From Saccharopolyspora elongata (GTDB taxonomy: Bacteria; Actinomycetota; Actinomycetes; Mycobacteriales; Pseudonocardiaceae): a stretch of 64,000 bases of DNA. The notes below the pieces were generated by a model. That model searched no databases. It saw nothing but the letters and a program-made list of their open reading frames with translations, and was not told where the DNA came from. Of the stretch, positions 56,707-64,000 are shown in pieces. The DNA is taken from contig NZ_SMKW01000018.1 in NCBI RefSeq assembly GCF_004348985.1, forward strand, positions 1 to 64,000, in the 5' to 3' direction. A program made the translations under genes and the position numbers. Each line of letters starts with the position of its first letter. Positions within the stretch are counted from its first letter, which is position 1.

Positions 56707-56990
56707 CAACGGATCAATCGGTCGAGCAGGGTTCCCGCGCGGCGATCGAGCGCGAGCTGCTGTCGTTCCTGGAACAGCGGCTGAGGACGTCGGTGGCACC
56801 CGACCGGGACCTGTTCGCGGAGGGGCTGATCACGTCGCTGTTCGCGATGGAGCTGGTGGTCCAGCTGGAGCAGACCTTCGACGTGTCCATCGTCGGACCG
56901 GACCTGAAGATGGACAGCTTCCGCTCCGTCAACGCCATGGCGGACCTCGTCCACCGGCTCCAACGGGCCGCGCCCACCGATGGCGCCTGA
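56703..56990 (+). CDS. fkbJ: FkbJ-type discrete acyl carrier protein
   Basis: A 95-residue carrier protein. The phosphopantetheine Ser is in GLITSLFAMELV; the residue before the Ser is Thr instead of the common Asp, which is usual for this ACP family. It would carry the glyceryl, hydroxymalonyl and methoxymalonyl groups and deliver the extender unit to a PKS AT. The ATG overlaps the dehydrogenase stop by 4 bp, and its own end overlaps the acyl-CoA dehydrogenase start by 11 bp. Confidence 0.9.
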   Translation: MTTDQSVEQGSRAAIERELLSFLEQRLRTSVAPDRDLFAEGLITSLFAMELVVQLEQTFDVSIVGPDLKMDSFRSVNAMADLVHRLQRAAPTDGA

Positions 56991-58092
56991 GCGGCTCGCC
57001 GACGAACGCGCTCTGGTCGCGGCGCTCGTCGGCGACCAAGCCGATTCCTGGGACGTGGCGGGACTCCTGCCGGGAGAGGTGCTGCGCGAACTCGGCGACC
57101 GGGGCCTGCTGTGCCCCCAGGTCCCGACGGAGCACGGCGGCCTCGGCCTCGACAGCCTCGCCTGCGGGGAGTTCACCGCCCACGCGGGCAGCCTCTGCAG
57201 CTCGCTGCGCAGCGTGATGACCTCGCAGGGCATGGCGGCGTGGACCATCCAGCGACTCGGCGACGCCGACCAGCGCAGCACCTACCTCGCGCGCCTGACC
57301 GGCGGGGAGCTGGCTGCGGTCGGGTTCAGCGAACCGGAGGCGGGCAGCGACCTGTCTGCGATCGGCACCGAAATCCGCCAGGACGGCGACTCCGTCGTCG
57401 TGAGCGGGCAGAAGGTGTGGATGACCGCCGCGCACTACGCGGACCTGCTGGTGGTCTTCGGCCGCCACGGGGATGGCGCTGCCGCGGTCGTCGTGCCCGC
57501 CTCGGCACCCGGCGTGCACGTGGAGCGGATCGCGGAGCCGCTGGGTTGCCGCGCGGCAGGGCACGCAAACGTCCGCTTCGATTCCGTGCGGCTGCCGAGG
57601 AACAGCGTCCTCGGCGGCACCGGCCAGTCCCTCGCGCTGCTGGTCACGACGGCCCTCGCCTACGGCCGCATGTCGGTGGCCTGGGGCTGCGTCGGCATCC
57701 TGCGGGCTTGTCTGGCCGCGGCGAGCGGGCACGCCGCGTCGCGACGGCAGTTCGGCAAACCGCTGGCGGAGCACCAGCTGGTCGCCCGGCACCTCGCCGA
57801 GCTGCTGGTGGCCGAGCAGGTCGCGACGAGGGCGTGCGAACACGCGAGTCGCTGCTGGGATTCCGGTTCTCCGGACGCGGTCGTGTCCACAGTGCTCGCC
57901 AAGCACGTGAGCTCCGGCCAGGCCGTTGCGGGCGCCGCGTCGGCGGTGCAGGTCCTGGCCTCGGCGGGCGCGCGCGACGGGCACGTCGTGGCCCGCGCCT
58001 ACCGCGACGCGAAGCTGATGGAGGTCATCGAAGGCAGCAGCGAGATCTGCCAGCTCATCTTGGCGCAGCACGCGCTGACCGCAGCACGATGA
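56980..58092 (+). CDS. fkbI: FkbI-type acyl-CoA/acyl-ACP dehydrogenase
   Basis: A 370-residue flavoprotein of the acyl-CoA dehydrogenase family. Seen: GFSEPEAGSDLSAIGT (FAD and substrate binding), SGQKVWMTAAHYAD, the ASRRQFGKPLAEHQLV helix, and EVIEGSSEICQLILAQ near the C-terminus. In methoxymalonyl-ACP pathways it works with the FkbK enzyme to oxidise the three-carbon unit on the ACP. It overlaps the genes on both sides (11 bp with the ACP; 4 bp if the next gene uses its first ATG), so the set is one translational unit. Confidence 0.9.
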   Translation: MAPERLADERALVAALVGDQADSWDVAGLLPGEVLRELGDRGLLCPQVPTEHGGLGLDSLACGEFTAHAGSLCSSLRSVMTSQGMAAWTIQRLGDADQRSTYLARLTGGELAAVGFSEPEAGSDLSAIGTEIRQDGDSVVVSGQKVWMTAAHYADLLVVFGRHGDGAAAVVVPASAPGVHVERIAEPLGCRAAGHANVRFDSVRLPRNSVLGGTGQSLALLVTTALAYGRMSVAWGCVGILRACLAAASGHAASRRQFGKPLAEHQLVARHLAELLVAEQVATRACEHASRCWDSGSPDAVVSTVLAKHVSSGQAVAGAASAVQVLASAGARDGHVVARAYRDAKLMEVIEGSSEICQLILAQHALTAAR

Positions 58093-58109
58093 ACGTTTCG
58101 GGAGTACCG

Positions 58110-59189
58110 ATGGACGACAAGCAGACGCTGGTGAAATGCCTGGTCTGGGACCTGGACGAAACCCTGTGGCGGGGCACCCTGGTCGAGGACGGAAACGTGC
58201 GCTTGGCCGACGGGATCACCGCCGTCATCGAGGAGCTCGACTCCCGCGGCGTCCTGCAGGCGGTGGCCAGCAAGAACGATCACGACCTGGCGTGGACGCG
58301 GCTGGTGGAGCTGGGCGTGGCCGACTACTTCGTGCTTCCCCAGATCGGTTGGGGGCGCAAGTCGGATTCGGTTCGCCGCATCGCTGAGCGATTGAACTTC
58401 GCGCCCGGCACGATCGCCTTCATCGACGACCAGCCGGCCGAACGCGCGGAGGTCGCCTTCCACCTCCCCGAGGTCCGCTGCTACCCGGCCGACCAGGCGC
58501 TGGCCCTGCCGGGGCTGCCCGAGTTCAGCCCGCGGGCGGTGACGGTCGATTCCCGGCGGCGCAGGCAGCTGTACCAGGCGAACTTCCAGCGGGAGTCCGA
58601 ACGGGAGTCCTTCGCCGGGCCCGACGAGGAGTTCCTGCGCACGCTGGGCCTCGAACTGCGCGTCGGCCGGGCGGACGACGAGGAGCTGTCGCGGGTCGAA
58701 GAGCTGACGCTGCGCACCAGCCAGATGAACGCCACCGGGGTGCACTACCCGGACGCCGTGCTGCGCGAGCTCTGCGCCGACCCGGCCCACGAGGTCCTGG
58801 TGGCCACGCTCACCGACCGCTTCGGCCCGCACGGCGCCATCGGCGTGCTGCTGCTGGAAACCCGCCCCGACCACTGGCACCTCAAGCTGCTGGCCACCTC
58901 GTGCCGGGTGGTCTCCTTCGGGGTGGGCACGGTTGTCCTGAACTGGTTGGTGGACCAGGCATTCCGGGCCGGCGTGCACCTCGTCGCCGACTTCCGGGCC
59001 ACCGACCGGAACCGGATGATGGACATCGCCTACCGCTTCGCGGGCTTCACCGACGAGCGCTGCGAATGCAGCGCCGAACGGCCGGCGGAAGCCGGGGTCC
59101 AGCGGCTGCACCTGGTTCCGGAACCGCGAGCCTTGCCCGACACCATGCGCCTCGACGCCCCGGCCATCGGCCGCCCCCGCGTCCCGTAG
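58110..59189 (+). CDS. fkbH: FkbH-like HAD-superfamily enzyme (glyceryl-ACP formation)
   Basis: A 359-residue FkbH-type protein that loads a glyceryl unit from 1,3-bisphosphoglycerate onto the discrete ACP and removes phosphate, the first step to methoxymalonyl-ACP. The HAD nucleophile motif is DLDETLWRGTL (residues 14-24), followed by ASKND and IDDQPAERAEV. The C-terminal acyltransferase-like half includes SQMNATGVHY and ADFRATDRNRMM. Two starts are possible: ATG 58089, overlapping the previous stop, or ATG 58110 with GGGAG five bases before it; I prefer the latter. A long perfect inverted repeat follows the stop. Confidence 0.9.
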   Translation: MDDKQTLVKCLVWDLDETLWRGTLVEDGNVRLADGITAVIEELDSRGVLQAVASKNDHDLAWTRLVELGVADYFVLPQIGWGRKSDSVRRIAERLNFAPGTIAFIDDQPAERAEVAFHLPEVRCYPADQALALPGLPEFSPRAVTVDSRRRRQLYQANFQRESERESFAGPDEEFLRTLGLELRVGRADDEELSRVEELTLRTSQMNATGVHYPDAVLRELCADPAHEVLVATLTDRFGPHGAIGVLLLETRPDHWHLKLLATSCRVVSFGVGTVVLNWLVDQAFRAGVHLVADFRATDRNRMMDIAYRFAGFTDERCECSAERPAEAGVQRLHLVPEPRALPDTMRLDAPAIGRPRVP

Positions 59190-59196
59190 CGAAGTG

Positions 59197-59244
59197 CCGC
59201 AATTTCCATTGAAATCGAAGGTCCGATTTCAATGGAAATTGCGG
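59197..59244 (+). terminator. 21-bp perfect inverted repeat after the methoxymalonyl genes
   Basis: Two perfectly complementary 21-base arms around a six-base loop (AAGGTC), starting 8 bases after the FkbH stop. The arms are A+T-rich for this genome (core CAATTTCCATTGAAATC). No T-run follows. Position fits a terminator between FkbH and the second P450; the length and symmetry would also fit a regulator site for the P450 gene 98 bases downstream. Confidence 0.5.
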
Positions 59245-59341
59245 AGGACGGAGTCTGGACGGCTTCTGAGGTTCCGCTACTCCGTCACGCAGAACGAGTT
59301 CTCGAACAGGTTCTCATCCCAAGGATGACGGAGGTTCCACG

Positions 59342-60640
59342 ATGTCCGGTCAGCAGTCCCGGGCCGACCAGAGCACGTTCGCCGAGCTCGGGCTCCGGGC
59401 GAGGCTGTTCGCCCAAGGGGCGCTGGCCTACCTGTTCGCCAAGGGCGGTGATTCCTTCGCCCGCCTGCTGCACTCCCCGTGGCGCGACGACCCGTACCCG
59501 ATCTACGCGGCGATGCGGGCGCGGGGACCGCTGATCCGCAGCAAGCTCGGGCTGCTGATCTGCACCACCCACGAACTCTGCGAGGAAGTGCTGCGGGACC
59601 GGCGATTCGGCGTGCTCCGCAGCGACGGGTCCTACGGCGACCCCACCGCGGCCGCCGTCGACCTCCAGCTCTCGCTGCTCGAACTCGACCCGCCGGACCA
59701 CACCCGGATCCGGCGCCTGGCCGCGCCGGAGCTGCGGCCGCGCCGCATGGAGAAGTACCGCCAGCGGATCGAGGACATCGCCAACGAACTGCTGGACGAG
59801 GCGATCGCGCGCGGCAGCTTCGACCTGGTCCGCGACTACGCCAGTCTGCTGCCGATCCGGGTGATCTGCGACCTGCTCGGGCTGTCCCAAGTGGACGCCG
59901 ACCGGCTGGGGCACCACGGCCTGGTGGTGTCCGGCTCGTTGGACGGGGTCCGTTCGACCAAGCAGCTCCGGCAGATGCGGGAATCCCTGAACGAGCTGGA
60001 CGCGATGTTCGCCAGGCTCATCGAGCAGCGCCGCGCGGACCCTGGCGACGACGTCGTGAGCAACCTGGTGACCGCGCTCGACGATGACAAGATCACCAGC
60101 ACGGAGCTGGTGCAGCTGTGCAACCTGCTGCTGGTCGCCGGTTTCGAGACGACCGTCAGCATGGTCGGCAACGGCGCGAACGCGCTGCTGAACCACCCGG
60201 AGCAGTGGGACCTCCTGCGCGCCGACCCGAGCCTGGCACCGGCCGTGGTGGAGGAGGCGCTGCGCTGGGACCCGCCGGTGCAGATGACCGGCCGGATCGC
60301 GCACGAGCCGCTCGAGCTCGCCGGCCGCCGGCTGCGCAAGGACACGCCGGTGCTGGTGCTGCTGGCCTCGGCCGGCCGGGACCCGGCGAAGCACGAGGAT
60401 CCCGACCGCTTCGACATCACCCGGGAGGTCCAGGGCGAGCACCTGGCCTTCTCCTCGGGCAGCCACTACTGCCTCGGCGCCCCGCTGGCGCGGATCGAGG
60501 GGGAGGTCGCGTTCCGCTGCCTGGCCACCCGGGTGCCCGATCTGCGCCGCGCCGGACCCGCGGTGCGCCGCCCGACGTCGGTCGTCCGCGGCCTGGCGTC
60601 CTTCCCGGCGTTCCCGGGCAAGACCGCTCAGCGCGCCTGA
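59342..60640 (+). CDS. cytochrome P450 (second)
   Basis: A 432-residue class I bacterial P450. Seen: I-helix AGFETT, ExxR in EEALRWDPP, the PERF-like DPDRFDITR segment, and the haem loop FSSGSHYCLG. An extra N-terminal stretch of about 45 residues precedes the usual DPYPIYAAMRARGPL start. GGAGG at 59330-59334 lies seven bases before the ATG. It is separated from the methoxymalonyl genes by the inverted repeat, so it may have its own promoter. It is the last plus-strand gene that looks biosynthetic; the substrate is unknown. Confidence 0.9.
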   Translation: MSGQQSRADQSTFAELGLRARLFAQGALAYLFAKGGDSFARLLHSPWRDDPYPIYAAMRARGPLIRSKLGLLICTTHELCEEVLRDRRFGVLRSDGSYGDPTAAAVDLQLSLLELDPPDHTRIRRLAAPELRPRRMEKYRQRIEDIANELLDEAIARGSFDLVRDYASLLPIRVICDLLGLSQVDADRLGHHGLVVSGSLDGVRSTKQLRQMRESLNELDAMFARLIEQRRADPGDDVVSNLVTALDDDKITSTELVQLCNLLLVAGFETTVSMVGNGANALLNHPEQWDLLRADPSLAPAVVEEALRWDPPVQMTGRIAHEPLELAGRRLRKDTPVLVLLASAGRDPAKHEDPDRFDITREVQGEHLAFSSGSHYCLGAPLARIEGEVAFRCLATRVPDLRRAGPAVRRPTSVVRGLASFPAFPGKTAQRA

Positions 60641-60829
60641 ACCGCCCCGCCAGGCATCCGAGCGGTGCCCTCCGAGCTGGTCCAGCGGCTGTGCACATGG
60701 CATGCCGTACCCATCGCCGGGACCTCCCCGTTGAACCATGACAGGCTGGCACAGCGCTCAACTCCTCACCGGGCCAGCGCTGCGTCGGGACATGATCCTT
60801 CTGGAGAGGTCTCAGGCCCCAGTGCTAAG
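60641..60829. other. gap between second P450 and the MITE-like element
   Basis: No gene, clear hairpin or promoter is seen in these bases; open frames here lack codon bias and similarity. Probably the right margin of the cluster. Confidence 0.5.
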
Positions 60830-61004
60830 AGGTCGTTTCAGGATGGCTCCGCCCGGCTGATGCCGAAGGCGCCGGTGCCTGGCGCCGGATGGTGATTTCG
60901 CGCGAAATCACCATCCGGCCCTCACGAGGAACGGCGATTTCGCGCGAAATCACCGCCCTGCACCCCAGCCGGCCGCATGCCTACGCACCATGCTGAAACG
61001 ACCT
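60830..61004. mobile_element. MITE-like element with 17-bp terminal inverted repeats
   Basis: Ends are AGGTCGTTTCAGGATGG (60830-60846) and the complement of AGGTCGTTTCAGCATGG (60988-61004), 16 of 17 matching. AAG stands directly outside both ends (60827-60829 and 61005-61007), a fitting 3-bp target duplication. The 175-bp body has no open frame for a transposase and consists largely of palindromes, including a 36-bp perfect one. This is what a non-autonomous insertion sequence derivative looks like; the mother element is not in the window. Confidence 0.6.
60884..60919. repeat. 36-bp perfect palindrome
   Basis: Perfect dyad without loop, centred on GATTTCGCGCGAAATC (60894-60909). The same 16-base core recurs at 60936-60951 in an imperfect palindrome, 42 bp away centre to centre. 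Both lie inside the MITE-like element. Confidence 0.8.
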
Positions 61005-61100
61005 AAGTGCGTTCTTCTGCAGGCGAGTGGCGAGTTCTTCCCGGCCGAGCGCGGGTCGTGGGTTTCTGCGGCCGGCGAGCTCTGACGGTCGTGGGTCGGG

Positions 61101-61129
61101 GGCGGGGCGCGGGTGGGCCGCGCCCCGCC
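61101..61129 (-). terminator. strong GC hairpin after the secreted dehydrogenase gene
   Basis: Perfect 12-bp arms GGCGGGGCGCGG and CCGCGCCCCGCC around a five-base loop, 7 bases beyond the stop of the minus-strand gene. It could also stop transcription coming from the plus-strand cluster. Confidence 0.55.
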
Positions 61130-61136
61130 TCGGGGC

Positions 61137-63437
61137 TCAGCGTTGGAAGAAGCGGCGGTACTGGTGGGCTATCGCGTCTGGTTCTGCCGCCGTGTTCAGG
61201 AACATCAGCGAGTCCATCCGGCAGTTGCAGGGGTTTCGCTCCGCCGTGTTCTGCGGGAAGCTGCCGCCGATCTTGATCCCTCGCGGGTTCGTCTTCGTCG
61301 TTCCCGACCCGTCGAGCTGCCACGGATCGCCCGGGACCGTGTAGAAGCCCGGGAGCGGCTCGCCGTTGCGGTAGAGGGCGATTTCGCCCGTCGTGTAGTC
61401 GAACGTCGCCGCCAGGTGCACCCATTCGCCGGGCGGGAGCAGCTCGCGCCAGTCCTGCTCGGCGGCGAACGTCTGGGAGCTGCCGCCGTCGATGCGGCGA
61501 CCCAGCCCCACCAGCCGCAGTTCACCGTCGACCTGGATCAGCTCCAGCAGCGCCCGGACGTCGTGGCCGTCGGAGTCGCCACTGAGTATCCCAGCGAGAC
61601 CGACGGCGTTGTACCGGTCGCCCGGGTCCGGTGTGTTCGAGTCGGGGCTGGGGTTCTCGCCGGTCATCTTGAACCAGCCCATCACGGTCGCGCCCTCGAC
61701 GCCGTTGAACGCGCTGAGCGACGAGACCCCGTTGCCGTCCCAGACACCGGCTTTCCAGTCGTCGTTGCCGGCCACTTCGGGGTTGACCTGCTGCGCTTGG
61801 AGGGCGTTGTTGCTGCCGGGGAACGCGCCGTCGGCCACCCGCATGTCCTCGCCGCCGCCCAGCAGGCTCAGCAGGGTGCGGGACGAGCCGCGGTCTAGCT
61901 CGCGGGAATCGTCGGCGGCGAAGGGGCGCTCGAAGTCGTAGTAGGCGACCAGGTTCCGCTGCACCTGCTCGGTGACCTCCGAGCCGGGGGCCGCGCGGGT
62001 TCCGACCACCTTCCAGATCTTGCCGTTGGCCTTGGCGAGCAGGTACAGGTTGCGCTGCGCGTCCGTGCCGAAGCGCAGGTCCACCCGGCCGTCGCCGACG
62101 AAGTCCGTCATCCGCATCTGCTTGCCCGCGGTGTCGAACAGCTGCAACTCGTGCAGGGGCGCGCGTTCCGCGCCGCGCTTCATCCGGTTGACGTCGGTGT
62201 AGAAAACGCGTCCGTCCACCAGATCGCCGAAGACGTACTTGCCCCGCAGCAGCGGGAATTGCGTTCCCCGGTACACCTGACCGCCGGAGATCGCGTGGCC
62301 GCTGTCGGAGTTGCACGGCCAGCCCTGCGGCGGATCGTGGTCGTAGGCCGCGACCGGGTAGACGTAGCCGTACTTCTCGTCGTCCGCCGGCAGCGGGTAC
62401 AGGTAGCATTGGTTCTCCGGGCGGAAGGTGAAGTCGCCCTCGCGCTCGCTCCACCCGAAGTTGTCCCCGGCGCGGACCTCGTACACCGCCTCGATCGCGT
62501 GCTGGCCGATGTGGCCGAGGTACATCGCGTGCCGCCCCCCGGGATCCCAGCTGAACCGGTGCGGGTCGCGCATGCCGACTGCGTAGATCTCGCCCAGCGC
62601 GCCGGGTGTGCCGACGAACGGATTTGACGCCGGAATGCCGTACTGGCCGCTTGGGCCATCGTTGCCCGCCGGGTCGATCCGCAGGATCTTGCCCGCCGGG
62701 GTGCTCATGTCCTGCGGCACGTCGGAGTCCAGACCGATGCCGCCGTCACCGACTCCCAGGTACAGCAGGCCGTAGTCGGGGTCGCCCGGCCTGGCGGTGG
62801 GGTTGAAGTCGATCTGCTGGATCGCGTGGATCTGGGTGGTGAACCCGAAGCGGAAGATCTCCCGCTGGGAACCCGAGAACACGTCGGCGGCCGGATCGTC
62901 GGCGGTCCACTCGGTCACCACGCTCTGCACGGACGCGTTCGGCTGGTTCGGATAGGTCGGCTCCTCGGAGTCGATGGCCGCCTTGTCCTCGCTGTGCACC
63001 GTGTAGAACTTGCCGTTGCGCGCGAAGTCGGGGTGGAAGGCGACGAATCCGAAGCCGCTGCCCATCCCGCGCCCGGAGAAGAAGTGCTCGAAGCGCGCCT
63101 TGAAGTCCAGGTACACGTGCTGCTGACCGCCGTCCAGCAGGTACAGCGGACCGTTGAGGTCGGGTACGAACATCCGGCCGGAGCCGTCGGGCACCTCGCC
63201 GACGTAGTTGATCCGGTTGTGCCGGATCAGCCGCGGGTCGGTCGCCGGTGGCGTCGCCTCGGACGCGGGCAGCTGCGCGACCTCCTGGAGCACCAGGCCG
63301 AGCCGGGACTGCTGCGGCTCTTCGGGGATCGGATCGATGATCGGTTCGTCGGCGGCACCGGCCGCCGGTGGTGCTAACAGGGTCGCTGCGGCCACCACTG
63401 CGGTGACCGCGGCGCACCAAGATCTGCGCACGCGCAT
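61137..63437 (-). CDS. secreted PQQ-type glucose/sorbosone dehydrogenase-like protein with LamG-like domain
   Basis: A 766-residue exported protein. Residues 1-29 form a signal peptide (RRSW, hydrophobic core, AAGAA). Residues about 70-480 show the beta-propeller pattern of soluble quinoprotein sugar dehydrogenases: NYVGEVPDGSGRMFV, LLYLGVGDGG, GKILRIDP, IYAVGMRDPHRFSWD, GDNFGWSEREG, ISGGQVYRGTQFPLLRGKYVFGD. Residues about 510-766 form a concanavalin/LamG-like jelly roll (VMGWFKMTG, EWVHLAATFDYTTGEIALYRNG). It may oxidise sugars or bind glycans outside the cell. Quinone use cannot be confirmed by eye. The ATG has GGAG seven bases before it. It runs against the cluster and is probably unrelated to it. 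Confidence 0.85.
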   Translation of the reverse strand: MRVRRSWCAAVTAVVAAATLLAPPAAGAADEPIIDPIPEEPQQSRLGLVLQEVAQLPASEATPPATDPRLIRHNRINYVGEVPDGSGRMFVPDLNGPLYLLDGGQQHVYLDFKARFEHFFSGRGMGSGFGFVAFHPDFARNGKFYTVHSEDKAAIDSEEPTYPNQPNASVQSVVTEWTADDPAADVFSGSQREIFRFGFTTQIHAIQQIDFNPTARPGDPDYGLLYLGVGDGGIGLDSDVPQDMSTPAGKILRIDPAGNDGPSGQYGIPASNPFVGTPGALGEIYAVGMRDPHRFSWDPGGRHAMYLGHIGQHAIEAVYEVRAGDNFGWSEREGDFTFRPENQCYLYPLPADDEKYGYVYPVAAYDHDPPQGWPCNSDSGHAISGGQVYRGTQFPLLRGKYVFGDLVDGRVFYTDVNRMKRGAERAPLHELQLFDTAGKQMRMTDFVGDGRVDLRFGTDAQRNLYLLAKANGKIWKVVGTRAAPGSEVTEQVQRNLVAYYDFERPFAADDSRELDRGSSRTLLSLLGGGEDMRVADGAFPGSNNALQAQQVNPEVAGNDDWKAGVWDGNGVSSLSAFNGVEGATVMGWFKMTGENPSPDSNTPDPGDRYNAVGLAGILSGDSDGHDVRALLELIQVDGELRLVGLGRRIDGGSSQTFAAEQDWRELLPPGEWVHLAATFDYTTGEIALYRNGEPLPGFYTVPGDPWQLDGSGTTKTNPRGIKIGGSFPQNTAERNPCNCRMDSLMFLNTAAEPDAIAHQYRRFFQR

Positions 63438-63527
63438 GGTAGGACTCCATCCCTCGCCGTTGTGGGTCGGTCATGGGGCGCAGGCCACCGGCGGAAAGCG
63501 GCGGACTGCGGGAGAAATTCCGGAAAG

Positions 63528-64000
63528 TCAGGAAGCGGGAGTGCCGATGATGGTGACGCCGCGGACGCGCCCGTAGTTGTCGAACGAGCCGAAACCGACC
63601 CGGCCACCGGAGAAGGTGGTGTCGGTCGCGGTCATCAGCGGCTCGTCGGCGCCGTCGACGTACACCGCGACCTCACCCCTCTGGGCGCGGTAGTCGAGGC
63701 GGACGTCGTGCCAGTCGGTGTCGCCTATGGCGGGCGGTGCGCCTGTGGTGCCGTCCCACTGGTCGTCGATGCGGACCCGGTCAGCGTTGTCGACGACGAA
63801 GATCCCGTTGTGCGGGTAGATCGTGTTGTCCTGCGACAGGTGCGCGTAGTAGAAGCGGGTGGGGGACTGGTAGTTGAAGATCAGCACGACATCGCGGTCG
63901 TTGCGGGTCACCGGTTCGTCGATGCGGACCTCGCCGGTCAGGCTCAGCGAGCCGAACTCCGGTCCTTTTCGGACGATGGCGTACTCGAACGGGCGGCGCG
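63528..64000 (-). CDS. C-terminal part of a lectin-like (concanavalin-fold) protein, partial
   Basis: The reading frame is open to the right edge of the window, so the start lies outside; 157 codons are visible. The sequence is a beta-rich jelly roll: SLSLTGEVRIDEP, FYYAHLSQDN, WHDVRLDYRAQRGEVAVYVDG and GRVGFGSFDNYGRV, as in LamG/concanavalin-like or DUF1080-type domains of secreted carbohydrate-active proteins. It ends 90 bases before the start of the secreted dehydrogenase on the same strand, so the two may be co-transcribed. No catalytic residues can be named. Confidence 0.6.
   Translation of the reverse strand, partial: RRPFEYAIVRKGPEFGSLSLTGEVRIDEPVTRNDRDVVLIFNYQSPTRFYYAHLSQDNTIYPHNGIFVVDNADRVRIDDQWDGTTGAPPAIGDTDWHDVRLDYRAQRGEVAVYVDGADEPLMTATDTTFSGGRVGFGSFDNYGRVRGVTIIGTPAS

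Noticed and set aside
56703-56990. Carrier protein with TSL instead of DSL as a defective ACP
   Set aside because: The modified Ser is present, and non-Asp residues before it are normal in FkbJ-type carriers.
60894-60951. Two copies of a 16-base palindrome as a minimal CRISPR or iteron array
   Set aside because: Only two copies, one imperfect, and both lie inside the MITE-like element.

Overview
This 64 kb window is high-G+C actinomycete DNA (streptomycete- or pseudonocardiaceous-like; G/C-ending codons, GTG starts, many 4-bp ATGA gene overlaps). Almost all of it is one secondary-metabolite locus: non-ribosomal peptide synthetase (NRPS) genes followed by type I polyketide synthase (PKS) genes with an unusual supply of extender units. 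No rRNA, tRNA or CRISPR array was seen.

Layout. (1) 1-38406, plus strand: three giant NRPS genes and an MbtH-like gene. The first NRPS is cut by the left edge and ends in a thioesterase (TE), so it is the last protein of the peptide line although it is first in gene order. The second starts with an A-PCP loading module, and the third carries an N-methyltransferase inside an A domain. Hand-read A-domain codes suggest Val-like, Thr, Gly-like and several unassigned residues. At least 11 modules are visible. (2) 38500-40431: a divergent ArsR-type regulator, inverted repeats, and what looks like the remains of an MFS efflux gene. (3) 40432-42493: type II TE and crotonyl-CoA carboxylase/reductase (CCR), ended by a hairpin plus T-run. 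(4) 43137-54994: two PKS modules on two proteins, ending in their own TE, and a translationally coupled P450. (5) 55050-59189: a complete methoxymalonyl-ACP set (FkbG, K, J, I and H types). (6) 59342-60640: a second P450. (7) 60830-61004: a MITE-like element. (8) 61137-64000, minus strand: secreted sugar-dehydrogenase-like and lectin-like proteins that probably mark the edge of the cluster.

How it may work together. The NRPS line would start on NRPS 2, pass through a COM-like junction to NRPS 3, then to the TE-bearing NRPS. The PKS pair would condense two extender units, plausibly methoxymalonyl-ACP and an ethylmalonyl-type CoA made through CCR. Module 1 should reduce its keto group. Module 2 has a ketoreductase that lost its catalytic residues, so the released chain should keep a beta-keto group. 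With two TEs, the locus either makes a peptide and a small polyketide that are joined or act together, or is two neighbouring clusters. A shared promoter-like element before the TE-CCR genes and before PKS 1 ties blocks 3 and 4 together. I could not match the locus to a known product.
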